Shown here one piece after another: positions 9,828 to 17,250 of a stretch of DNA of 64,000 nucleotides. The translations under genes were made by a program, and so were the position numbers. Under the pieces are notes generated by a model. It did not search any database and was not told the DNA's origin. It worked only from the letters and a program-made list of their open reading frames with translations. The DNA comes from Vibrio aerogenes (GTDB lineage Bacteria > Pseudomonadota > Gammaproteobacteria > Enterobacterales > Vibrionaceae): contig NZ_AP024861.1 of NCBI RefSeq assembly GCF_024346755.1, positions 372,001 through 436,000 on the forward strand, in the 5' to 3' direction. Numbering within the stretch: the stretch's first letter is position 1; each line of letters starts with the position of its first letter.

Positions 9828-10742
9828 TTAAACAGCATGGTGAACTGTGCTGTTTACATCAGTCTGAATCATAAACTTTTGTCCAAGCATCGCAATCAGT
9901 TGGTCATGATATTGTTGATTCGTCCGGTTGCCCAAAAGACGGCATAACTCATTGCCTGTCGGGCTGAAACGATAATAAAGAAGATGTACACCTTTACTCA
10001 TGGGCTGAAGTAATAAATTCTTTCCCTGATAATGCAGAGGCAAGGCAGGAGAAAGATCGATTTCTCCTGATTCCAGCTCTGTGGCATGTAATAATCCAAG
10101 CTCAATCAGCACTAACAGACTTGAATAAGGGAGCTGATAATTTCCCAGACTGACCGAAATCGTTTGTTCCCGCTTACCGAAACTGAAAATACTGTTTTGC
10201 GCATGAATTCCGACTAAGATTTTCTGGCTGTGATCATTACCAAAACTACAGCCAAGCGCTGCAGCTTTTTGTAAGATCTGAGCTTCTTTTGGAGTCATAT
10301 CTTTCAGAATCTGAAGAGCTTTCATCGAGGTTGCTCCCGGATTCGTCACTTCTTTTTTCAGCACCTGAGCCCAAAGTCGCTGCATTGAAGCATCATGGAT
10401 ATCCTGCGCCATTTCAAAGAAGCGGTACAGCCAGTCCTGATTAGGATCTCCGGCTGTTTCATCTTTACAGGATTTATGAGACAGCTGAATAATACGTTCC
10501 AGGTTTCTTTGTCGTCTTTCTTTGAGCTTTTTCTCTCTTTGTATGGCTCTGTCTAATGGCGATAATTTTGGTTTTTCTTCCTGGATCAGCGCCTCTAAGC
10601 CCTGATTTTGAGCGATATGAAGAATTTTACTCGCACTATCCTGAATATAACGACTCTTGGATTGTGGCTTTGGCTGTGATTGACCTGATTCCTGATCAAT
10701 GGTTACGGGGGAACGCTGTTCTTCTTCCATTTCTGCAGACAC
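9828..10742 (-). CDS. TIGR03899-type conserved protein, function unknown
   Basis: 304 residues, convergent with cysC and only 19 bases from it. The N-terminal 60 residues are polar and Gln/Ser-rich. Residues about 60-90 form a very basic helix (REKKLKERRQRNLERI). A helical region with WLYRFFEMAQDIHDASMQRLWAQVLKKEV resembles the DUF2806-like part of the TIGR03899 family found in marine gammaproteobacteria. No signal peptide, membrane span or catalytic motif is seen, so it is probably cytoplasmic. The inverted repeat AAACAGCA/TGCTGTTT at 9832-9857 spans its 3' end and might terminate either convergent gene. Its closeness to the zinc operon may be coincidental. Confidence 0.75.
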   Translation of the reverse strand: MSAEMEEEQRSPVTIDQESGQSQPKPQSKSRYIQDSASKILHIAQNQGLEALIQEEKPKLSPLDRAIQREKKLKERRQRNLERIIQLSHKSCKDETAGDPNQDWLYRFFEMAQDIHDASMQRLWAQVLKKEVTNPGATSMKALQILKDMTPKEAQILQKAAALGCSFGNDHSQKILVGIHAQNSIFSFGKREQTISVSLGNYQLPYSSLLVLIELGLLHATELESGEIDLSPALPLHYQGKNLLLQPMSKGVHLLYYRFSPTGNELCRLLGNRTNQQYHDQLIAMLGQKFMIQTDVNSTVHHAV

Positions 10743-10882
10743 TGATAACTAAGTTGAAATAAATGTAACCTTTAATCAAAAATACATCTATAGACAGATT
10801 CACGAAACGATAAGTTTTACTAAACCTGATGATAATTATTTGTTAAAATTGTTACCAGTGTTAACTCAAAACCAAGCGTTCC

Positions 10883-10966
10883 GTGAAAAAAATAATTTCA
10901 ACAGTTTTAATTTTTCTGTGTTACTTTTTACTATTGGCTTATCTGGCCCACTTTATTGTTATATAA
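10883..10966 (+). CDS. Possible 27-residue membrane peptide
   Basis: A GTG at 10883 opens a 27-codon frame starting MKKIIST, followed by a continuous hydrophobic segment (VLIFLCYFLLLAYLAHFIVI) up to TAA. That composition, with a basic N-terminus and one full span, is what a small inner-membrane protein looks like. The ribosome site is poor, and the stop lies inside a 17-bp tandem duplication. It sits between the TIGR03899-type gene and the zinc operon. Chance occurrence in AT-rich DNA is a real alternative. Confidence 0.3.
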   Translation: MKKIISTVLIFLCYFLLLAYLAHFIVI

Positions 10967-10988
10967 AATACATTGTTATATAAAATAC
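10955..10988. repeat. Tandem duplication, 2 x 17 bp
   Basis: The unit ATTGTTATATAAAATAC occurs twice without a gap (10955-10971 and 10972-10988), spanning the stop codon of the possible small peptide. Probably a recent slippage event. Confidence 0.9.
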
Positions 10989-11005
10989 GTCGTCGTGAGC
11001 ATTGC

Positions 11006-11506
11006 TCACTGATCTTCGTACATTTCAATTCGTGCCCCTTCAATCACATATCCTGAGTCAGCGACATCGCTGCTGACAAACTCGGTTTTCAGTTTTCCGA
11101 CGACATAAATGACATCCCATAACTGTTGTACCGGTGCACCTTTAGGAAATTTAACATCGATGATTTGATTGGGCGGCGGCGGCGGAACATGGATACAGGC
11201 ACCAAAATAGGGAACAAGAAGAAATTCTGTGACCGTATTTTCGTCCCCTTCCAGAGGAATAACAAACCCCGGAATTTTGACAAAGCTGCCATTTAATTCA
11301 GATCGGACCGAGCCGATATGTGCCTGCTTAGCCGCTGACGGGCTATTATGATTCACTGATGGCATCCCTTGCTGATTAAACAGGCTACGCTCTTTTTCCG
11401 GGATGAGATCAATCCAGTCCAGCTGAAGTGGTTTTTCCTCACTCCATGATACGTGAGGAAAAAGGCTAACGATGGAAAGAAACATCACCAAGATATATTT
11501 GTACAT
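11006..11506 (-). CDS. DUF3299 periplasmic protein of the zinc locus
   Basis: 166 residues with a signal peptide (YILVMFLSIVSLFPHVSWS). The DUF3299 core follows: GSFVKIPGFVIPLEGD, then LLVPYFGACIHVPPPPPNQ with a Cys and His that could bind metal, then DVIYVVGKLKTE. It is the last gene of the leftward operon, nine bases after the FtsX-like permease. In Vibrio cholerae the corresponding zinc-regulated locus has been described as zrgABCDE and, from memory, this gene would be zrgD; I leave the symbol blank as I cannot verify it. A periplasmic accessory role in metal delivery is an inference from context. Confidence 0.8.
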   Translation of the reverse strand: MYKYILVMFLSIVSLFPHVSWSEEKPLQLDWIDLIPEKERSLFNQQGMPSVNHNSPSAAKQAHIGSVRSELNGSFVKIPGFVIPLEGDENTVTEFLLVPYFGACIHVPPPPPNQIIDVKFPKGAPVQQLWDVIYVVGKLKTEFVSSDVADSGYVIEGARIEMYEDQ

Positions 11507-11515
11507 TCATATTCC

Positions 11516-12775
11516 TTAAATTCTTATCGTCATTCCATCACTCAGGGATTGACGATAAGCCCGTAATGATGGCACGACACCAATCAACATACCGGCAAGC
11601 TGGACATAGCCCAGCAGCAGCCACTCATGTGGCGTCAGCATCTCTGGTGTAATGAGAATACCATAATGGTTATGAATGACGGGTGCAATAAGAAACATCA
11701 GTCCATAGACACCGGTTAAACCAACAATAATTCCAATCAAGGTTAACGCGCTGGCTTCACTCATCAGAAGCGCAAAAATATGCTTGGGCTGTGCTCCCAT
11801 TGCTCTGAGAATTGCCATCTCACGACGTCTTTCCTGCAGACTTGTCAGCAAACTGCTTAACATGCCCATGAGTCCTGCAATGACCACAAATACAGACACA
11901 GCCATCAGCGCCTGTTCAGCGACTGACATCATGCCCCACAACTCCTGAAGTGCGACGCCAGGCATAATGGCACTTAACGGTTCTTTTCTGTATTCATTGA
12001 TTTCACGCTGGAGAGCAAATGCCATAATTCGTGATTTTAACCCCAGCAGCATTGCTGTAATTTGAGTGGGTTGAAAGTGACGTTGTTCTAATGTTTTTGC
12101 ATCTGGTGTTTTGCCAATATGTGCTCCGGATTCCCATCCGACATGAATGGCTTCAATGGCGGCAAGTGAAACATGAACGGTTCGGTCGACGGGGGTTCCG
12201 GTCGGCGCCAAAATACCAACGACGCTGAAGGGCAGATGATCATGCCGGGTAAAACCTACATCACTGATACCGTGCGCAATAATCATCTTGCTGCCAATTT
12301 TGTATCCTAGTTTACGGGCAACATCAGAACCGATGACTGCATCAAACAGGTGATGAAAAGGTTTTCCTTTAGCGAAAGTAAGTGGTTGCTTACGTCCATA
12401 TTTATAAAATTTGAAGTAGTCTTGATTGGTTCCCATGACACGGAAACCTTTATGGGAGTCACCTAAAGAGATAGGGATTGCCCATTTCACGGCACGGTGG
12501 TGGCTGAATTCTTCGAAGCTTTTCCAATCGATGTTATTGGTCGCATTACCGATTCTGAAGACAGAATAAAGTAACAGGTTGACCTGTCCGGAGCGGCCTC
12601 CGACAATGAGATCTGTCCCTGAGATGGTATTCGCAAAACTGCTTTTTGCCTGCGTTCTTATCCGTTCTACACCCAGTAACAGAATCACTGATATTGCTAC
12701 AGTTAAAATACTCAGAATTGCGGTGGTTTTTCTGTTGAATACACTTTTCCAGGACAATGTTGCGATTGTTTTCAT
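11516..12775 (-). CDS. zrgC: ABC transporter permease, FtsX/MacB type, zinc locus
   Basis: About 419 residues. I chose the ATG at 12775: it overlaps the upstream ATPase stop as ATGA, with GAGGAA six bases before it. An ATG two codons earlier would leave no space for that site. One span near residues 17-40 (AILSILTVAISVILLLG) precedes a large periplasmic domain. Three C-terminal spans follow, with the FtsX-type segment LQERRREMAILRAMGA between spans. Such permeases usually work in lipoprotein release or efflux. The Zur-type promoter and ZrgA partner instead suggest a role in zinc acquisition. Confidence 0.85.
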   Translation of the reverse strand: MKTIATLSWKSVFNRKTTAILSILTVAISVILLLGVERIRTQAKSSFANTISGTDLIVGGRSGQVNLLLYSVFRIGNATNNIDWKSFEEFSHHRAVKWAIPISLGDSHKGFRVMGTNQDYFKFYKYGRKQPLTFAKGKPFHHLFDAVIGSDVARKLGYKIGSKMIIAHGISDVGFTRHDHLPFSVVGILAPTGTPVDRTVHVSLAAIEAIHVGWESGAHIGKTPDAKTLEQRHFQPTQITAMLLGLKSRIMAFALQREINEYRKEPLSAIMPGVALQELWGMMSVAEQALMAVSVFVVIAGLMGMLSSLLTSLQERRREMAILRAMGAQPKHIFALLMSEASALTLIGIIVGLTGVYGLMFLIAPVIHNHYGILITPEMLTPHEWLLLGYVQLAGMLIGVVPSLRAYRQSLSDGMTIRI

Positions 12776-13494
12776 GCACATTTCCTCGCTTGGTTCACTT
12801 CTGGCAGGTTGATACTTCGGTTAAATAAGGGCTCCAGAGTTGGATCATGGCTGACGAATACCAGTGTTGAATTGACCTGATTTGCTTCTTCAAGCAGTAA
12901 TTCTATAAACGCGCTTCGATTATCAAAATCCAGTGATGACGTCGGTTCATCGGCAATAATTAACTGGGGTGAGCCAATTAATGCCCGGGCCGCTGCAACT
13001 CGCTGCTGTTGACCTATGCTGAGCTCAACAACGGGTTGATTTAACAAAGACTCCGGTAGTTTCAGCCGGTTCAGTAGCTGAACTGCTTTCTCCTGAAGTG
13101 AACCTGAAATATTATTTTTTCGTAACCGGGAAAACTGGCAGGGAAGCAGCACATTTTCGATGACGGACAGATAAGGCAGTAAATTAAACTGTTGAAAAAT
13201 ATATCCGATGTGATCTGCCCGGAATTTATCCCGCTGGCTGGCGGAAAGGTGAGACAATTGATGACCTAATATAGTGACTGAGCCTGATTGGGTTGTATTA
13301 ATACCGGTCAGCAAGCTGAGAAGGGTCGATTTGCCACATCCACTGGGACCTTTGACAAATAAATGTTCGCCCTGCTGAACGTTCAGCTCAGGAATATCAA
13401 TCACTGGAGATGTATCGCCAGGCCACTGAAATCTGGTGTTTTGGAGTGAAATTACACACGTTTGCTGTGAATTATTAAATTCAGAATCTTTCAT
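12772..13494 (-). CDS. zrgB: ABC transporter ATP-binding protein, zinc locus
   Basis: 240 residues with a full nucleotide-binding domain: Walker A GPSGCGKST near residue 44, Q-loop IFQQFNLLPYLSV, signature ELSIGQQQRVAAARAL, Walker B LIIADEPTSSLD and H-loop FVSHD. The closest families are the LolD/MacB ATPases, matching the FtsX-type permease it overlaps by four bases (ATGA). The 63-base gap from zrgA holds a strong hairpin. The inferred job is to power the ZrgC permease in zinc uptake. Confidence 0.88.
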   Translation of the reverse strand: MKDSEFNNSQQTCVISLQNTRFQWPGDTSPVIDIPELNVQQGEHLFVKGPSGCGKSTLLSLLTGINTTQSGSVTILGHQLSHLSASQRDKFRADHIGYIFQQFNLLPYLSVIENVLLPCQFSRLRKNNISGSLQEKAVQLLNRLKLPESLLNQPVVELSIGQQQRVAAARALIGSPQLIIADEPTSSLDFDNRSAFIELLLEEANQVNSTLVFVSHDPTLEPLFNRSINLPEVNQARKCA

Positions 13495-13512
13495 GATAAA
13501 CGCCCTTGAAGC

Positions 13513-13540
13513 AGTCTGGTAAGTAAAGACTTACCAGACT
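13513..13540. other. Intercistronic hairpin between zrgA and zrgB
   Basis: Perfect 11-bp arms AGTCTGGTAAG and CTTACCAGACT around TAAAGA. In the operon direction no T-run follows, so it is more likely a 3'-end stabiliser or partial attenuator than a full terminator. Confidence 0.6.
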
Positions 13541-13557
13541 TTGTAAGACAGGAATCT

Positions 13558-14274
13558 TTATAGTGCAACCTGATGCTTTTCAGGTGTCAGTTCTTCTGAG
13601 CTCTGACGTTTGTCAGTAAAGATATTGACCTGGATACGATGTGTATTCGGGAAATGAGTGAACCACTGTGTCGATAGCTGTTTCAGGTTATCTGCATTCT
13701 GGCATTCGTAGTGGTACTGGATAGAATAAGCATTATGCTCGCCATGTTCATGTTCATGTTCATGTTCATGTTCATGTTCATGTTCTTCATGATTCATTTC
13801 AGTGTCGTGGTCATGATCATGGTGTTCGCCTTCGTCATGATGTTCATGGTCACGATGCGCTGTTTTATCATGATCACTATCGTGATCATCGTGGTCATGG
13901 TGATGTTCACCTTCATCATGATGTTCGTGCTCGTCTTCGTCATGATCATGATGATGAGTGGTCTGATGAATTTCACTGTGACTGATTTTACAAAGGGCAT
14001 CTTTATTGACAGAGATAATACTGTCAGCCTGCTTTAAACGAGCCATGGCCCGATCAAAAACCTGATGTTCCTGAGTGGACTGGGGTTTGTGCTCGAAACC
14101 AACCACATCAGCGCCGGGCGCTGTAATTTCTATTAATAACTCATTCGCATCCTGAGCGATGTTCATTTCTACAACGCCGTGTACATGTGCTTCATGCTGG
14201 CGGAAACTTTCTTCTGCTTGTACTGATGTCACTGCCAGCCCGGCAAGAACAGCAATATGATAAGGTTTTAACAT
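13558..14274 (-). CDS. zrgA: Zinc uptake protein ZrgA (DUF2796), His-rich periplasmic
   Basis: 238 residues. A signal peptide (LAGLAVTSVQA) is followed by RQHEAHVHGVVEMNIAQD, the DUF2796 hallmark, then GADVVGFEHKP. Residues about 105-180 are an extreme His/Asp/Glu tract, including seven consecutive His-Glu pairs encoded by a hexanucleotide repeat. A conserved C-terminal strand region (QYHYECQNADNL to RIQVNIFTD) follows. The protein would capture zinc in the periplasm for the zrgBC transporter. The Zur-type operator upstream of the operon supports this. The family link to ZrgA of V. cholerae is from my knowledge of that locus. Confidence 0.88.
   Translation of the reverse strand: MLKPYHIAVLAGLAVTSVQAEESFRQHEAHVHGVVEMNIAQDANELLIEITAPGADVVGFEHKPQSTQEHQVFDRAMARLKQADSIISVNKDALCKISHSEIHQTTHHHDHDEDEHEHHDEGEHHHDHDDHDSDHDKTAHRDHEHHDEGEHHDHDHDTEMNHEEHEHEHEHEHEHEHGEHNAYSIQYHYECQNADNLKQLSTQWFTHFPNTHRIQVNIFTDKRQSSEELTPEKHQVAL
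13743..13784. repeat. Hexanucleotide tandem repeat, seven copies, in zrgA
   Basis: CATGTT repeated seven times without interruption (plus strand), encoding (His-Glu)n on the minus strand. Changes in copy number keep the frame and alter the number of metal-binding side chains. Confidence 0.95.
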
Positions 14275-14299
14275 GTCAAATACTCCGTAATTAAGATGA

Positions 14300-14620
14300 T
14301 TAAGTTATTATATGATTCATTCTTAATACGGTTACCGGCGGAGAACGAGCATCATAAGCGGATATCGGGCGGCTGATCCGGATGACTTCTGTTTCAGGCT
14401 CAATATAACCGTGTAAGACAACAGTCGGGAACGTTAAATCTGGTGTTTGGAGACCATGAATGATGCTATTAAACTGTTGGCAATCATGGTGATAATGATG
14501 GGCTTCTAATGTGTCAAACTGATGATGTATTTCTGCAAATCCCAGCCAAATGACAAAAAAGACAGCCGCTAAAGCGACTCCCTTCTGAAATTGGCAATAT
14601 GTTTTGCTGATATCGTTCAT
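14300..14620 (-). CDS. DUF2607-like small membrane protein, first gene of the zinc operon
   Basis: 106 residues. One hydrophobic segment near residues 14-30 (GVALAAVFFVIWLGFAEI) is followed by a His cluster, EIHHQFDTLEAHHYHHDC, that could bind metal. The rest is polar with no known domain. It resembles the DUF2607 family of Vibrio, but I cannot confirm that by search. It sits 25 bases upstream of zrgA and directly behind the Zur-type promoter, so it belongs to the same zinc-repressed transcript. A membrane or periplasmic zinc-binding accessory is a reasonable guess. Start ATG at 14620; ribosome site weak. Confidence 0.7.
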   Translation of the reverse strand: MNDISKTYCQFQKGVALAAVFFVIWLGFAEIHHQFDTLEAHHYHHDCQQFNSIIHGLQTPDLTFPTVVLHGYIEPETEVIRISRPISAYDARSPPVTVLRMNHIIT

Positions 14621-14644
14621 AGAGAACCTGACCGGACAGAAACA

Positions 14645-14678
14645 GCAATGTTATAATATAACATTGCTGCTGGCGCAA
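14645..14678 (-). promoter_or_regulatory. Zur-type operator overlapping a promoter
   Basis: A perfect 23-bp palindrome (14645-14667) has half-site GCAATGTTATA mirrored around a central A. It matches the gammaproteobacterial Zur consensus core ATGTTATA-N-TATAACAT. On the minus strand a -35 TTGCGC (14673-14678) and a -10 TATAAC (14650-14655) are 17 bases apart, so the operator covers the -10. The first codon of the DUF2607-like gene lies 25 bases downstream. Zinc-bound Zur would block RNA polymerase here. Confidence 0.88.
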
Positions 14679-14681
14679 GCA

Positions 14682-15314
14682 TTATTGTGGCGGGGCAAAG
14701 CAGACGCCGGTTCCGTTGAGACCACAGTATCCATCGGGATTTTTGGCCAGATATTGCTGGTGGTAGGTTTCCGCAAAATAGTAGGGACCGGCCGGAGTGA
14801 TTTCTGTTGTAATCATCCCCTGGTTGCCGGTTGTTAAGGCTTCCTGATAGCGTTGTCTTGTTCGTTCAGCAATCACGCGTTGTTCATCGTGATAAAAGTA
14901 AATAGCAGAACGATACTGTGTACCCATGTCCGGACCTTGCTGCATCCCCTGAGTCGGGTCATGGTTTTCCCAAAAACTGGTTAAAAGTGTTTCGAGAGAA
15001 ATAACTTCTGGCTGGTAGATGATTCTGACCACCTCTGTGTGCCCGGTTTTACCTGTGCAGACCTCTTCATAAGTTGGATTTGGCGTGTATCCACCAGAAT
15101 ACCCCACCGAGGTTGATATCACGCCGTCGAGTTGCCAGAACATTTTTTCTGCACCCCAAAAACATCCCATTCCCAACAATATTTTGGCCTGACCTTTCGT
15201 CGGTTCTGCGTGGATACTGGAGTGATTCACGAAATGGCTATCTTCCACATCGAATGGGATTGCCCGACCTTTTAAAGCTTCATTCTGAGCGATCATTGTT
15301 CGTTTATCTGACAT
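14682..15314 (-). CDS. msrA: Peptide-methionine (S)-S-oxide reductase MsrA
   Basis: About 210 residues from the ATG at 15314, which has AAGGAAAA upstream; the frame runs 32 codons further but is not conserved. The catalytic motif GCFWGAE places the nucleophilic Cys at residue 51, as in E. coli MsrA. GYSGGYTPNPTYEEVCTGKTGHTE, MGTQYRSAI and the C-terminal NPDGYCGLNGTGVCF (resolving Cys residues) are all present. It repairs oxidised methionine using thioredoxin. It stops only 15 bases before the Zur-type operator, so readthrough into the zinc operon is possible; no terminator is visible. Confidence 0.95.
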   Translation of the reverse strand: MSDKRTMIAQNEALKGRAIPFDVEDSHFVNHSSIHAEPTKGQAKILLGMGCFWGAEKMFWQLDGVISTSVGYSGGYTPNPTYEEVCTGKTGHTEVVRIIYQPEVISLETLLTSFWENHDPTQGMQQGPDMGTQYRSAIYFYHDEQRVIAERTRQRYQEALTTGNQGMITTEITPAGPYYFAETYHQQYLAKNPDGYCGLNGTGVCFAPPQ

Positions 15315-15486
15315 GACTTTTCCTTTTATTTTTATTGCCGGGACCGGATGAATGCTCATTCTCCCCGTATCTGCCATAGGTCTGATGATAATATATGGCT
15401 TTGAATACAATCTGTTTTATCAGGGCTATCCTCTGATGTATGGATAAAATGTAGTTCAGATTTAACTATCTGCGTACAGACGACAG

Positions 15487-15510
15487 AGTTTATGTTAATT
15501 ATGATAAACT
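15487..15510. promoter_or_regulatory. Inverted repeat upstream of tamA
   Basis: Arms AGTTTAT and ATAAACT with a 10-base spacer, 34 bases before the tamA start in the msrA/tamA divergent spacer. Could be an operator; no matching consensus recognised. Confidence 0.25.
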
Positions 15511-15543
15511 CAATCCAATTCTTAAATCAGATAAATCAATCGT

Positions 15544-17250
15544 ATGAAGTCCCTTTTTACCCTTTGCTATGTTTTTTTCATTTGTTTTTCAATAACCGGT
15601 CATGCTGAAGTCAATGTTGTGGTGAATGGGTTGAAAGGTGAGCTGGAAGATAATGTTGATGCTTATCTATCCGGTATTTCTCCGGACGAAGACGCGGATA
15701 GTTTGCGTTTACATGCTTTTATCCGCAAAAATATCTCTCAGGCACTTGAAGCTTTAGGTTATTACCATGCTTCTGTTAAATTTCAAACCGATGGCGACCA
15801 GTTATCAGTGTTTGTCACTCCCGGAGAGCCGACCCGTATTCACAAAGCACAGATCTTGATATCCGGAGAGGCGGAGCATGATGATGATTTTGCCAGACTA
15901 TCTGAAGAAAGCCAGATACAAACCGGAGCGATCTTAAATCATGCTCACTATGAGAAATTCAAATCAGACATCAGAAATCTGGCACTGAAAAAAGGGTATT
16001 TCAACGGCAAATTTACGCAAAGCCGAATCGAAGTCAGACCGGATAAGTATCAGGCGACCATCATCCTTTCCTTTGACAGTGGTATCCGGTATCAGTTCGG
16101 CCAGACCATCATATCCGGCAGTCAGATTAATGAGCAGAAAGTTTTATCATTACAACCTTTTCAATCCGGTGACCCTTACCGGATATCCCTGATTGGTGAA
16201 TTTAATCAAAACTTATCGGACACCGACTGGTTTGGTTCTATAGCAATTACCCCTGATTTATCAAAAATACCGGAAGAGCGTGAGCTGCCTGTCAATGTTG
16301 TTGTGACGCCTGCGTCTAAAAATCAGCTGGAAACCGGACTGGGTTATTCAACAGATGTTGGTATTCAGGGATCGTTGAAATGGGTCAAACCATGGCTGAA
16401 TGAAGAAGGACATAGTCTGAGTGGTAAAGTCTCCCTTTCAGGGCCAGAACAAGTTGTTACTGCCGGATATAAGATTCCGCTTCAGGATGTGCTTCACCAG
16501 TATTATCAGATCCAGTACGGACTAAAGAAAGTTGATAATCTTGATACGAAAAGTATTGAATCGAATCTCTCTCTGGAAAGGCACTGGCATTTAGATAATG
16601 GCTGGAACAGGACTGTTTTCATCCGGTATCTGATAGAAAATTATGAGCAGGGAATTCTTGATGATACAGGTCAGTTTGTCTTACCCGGGATTACCTTCAC
16701 CCGCACCCGTACACGCGGCAAGCGGCTCCTGACCTGGGGCGATAAAGAGACACTCACGATTGAATATGGTAATCAGCACGCTTTATCTGAAACTGATTTG
16801 CTGCGGGTTCAGGGGGGAACATCCTGGATCCGGACTTATCAGGAAGATCACCGTTTTTTGTTGAAACTGGATGGTGGAATGAATCTGGTTGATGATTTTC
16901 AAAAGGTTTCTCCGTCGCTGCGTTTTTTTGCTGGTGGAGATAACAGTATTCGCGGATATGATTATGAATCAGTTTCCCCTGTTGATAGCAGTGGTGCATT
17001 AACCGGGGCAAAATATCTGGCAACGGCTTCGCTTGAATATCAATACCAGTTAACGGGTAACTGGTGGATCGCTTTATTTTATGATTATGGGGACGCCTTT
17101 AATCAAACACCTGACTGGAAAAGAGGAACCGGTGCCGGGATTCGCTGGGTTTCTCCTATCGGGCCTGTCCGGCTTGATTTTGCATGGGGGCTGGATAACC
17201 AGCCTGGCGATGAATTCAGGCTTCATTTCACTTTGGGGCCAGATCTATGA
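15544..17250 (+). CDS. tamA: Translocation and assembly module outer-membrane protein TamA
   Basis: 568 residues. A signal peptide (LCYVFFICFSITGHA) precedes three POTRA-like modules (about residues 22-255) and a C-terminal Omp85/BamA-type barrel. FFAGGDNSIRGYDYESVSP is the conserved RGY motif in the lid-loop strand, and GAGIRWVSPIGPVRLDFAW is the last barrel segment. TamA works with TamB to insert certain outer-membrane proteins and in phospholipid transport between membranes. Its stop overlaps the tamB start as ATGA, so the two are translationally coupled. The ribosome site of tamA is weak. Confidence 0.95.
   Translation: MKSLFTLCYVFFICFSITGHAEVNVVVNGLKGELEDNVDAYLSGISPDEDADSLRLHAFIRKNISQALEALGYYHASVKFQTDGDQLSVFVTPGEPTRIHKAQILISGEAEHDDDFARLSEESQIQTGAILNHAHYEKFKSDIRNLALKKGYFNGKFTQSRIEVRPDKYQATIILSFDSGIRYQFGQTIISGSQINEQKVLSLQPFQSGDPYRISLIGEFNQNLSDTDWFGSIAITPDLSKIPEERELPVNVVVTPASKNQLETGLGYSTDVGIQGSLKWVKPWLNEEGHSLSGKVSLSGPEQVVTAGYKIPLQDVLHQYYQIQYGLKKVDNLDTKSIESNLSLERHWHLDNGWNRTVFIRYLIENYEQGILDDTGQFVLPGITFTRTRTRGKRLLTWGDKETLTIEYGNQHALSETDLLRVQGGTSWIRTYQEDHRFLLKLDGGMNLVDDFQKVSPSLRFFAGGDNSIRGYDYESVSPVDSSGALTGAKYLATASLEYQYQLTGNWWIALFYDYGDAFNQTPDWKRGTGAGIRWVSPIGPVRLDFAWGLDNQPGDEFRLHFTLGPDL

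Noticed and set aside
10826..10845. Possible Fur box near GATGATAATTATTTGTT
   Set aside because: Only part of the consensus is met and no iron-related gene is adjacent.
13743..13784. CRISPR or satellite array
   Set aside because: The repeat is a 6-bp coding microsatellite without spacers.
13711..14037. Open frame opposite zrgA rich in Met-Phe repeats
   Set aside because: It is the antisense reading of the His-Glu repeat; composition and position show it is a shadow of zrgA.
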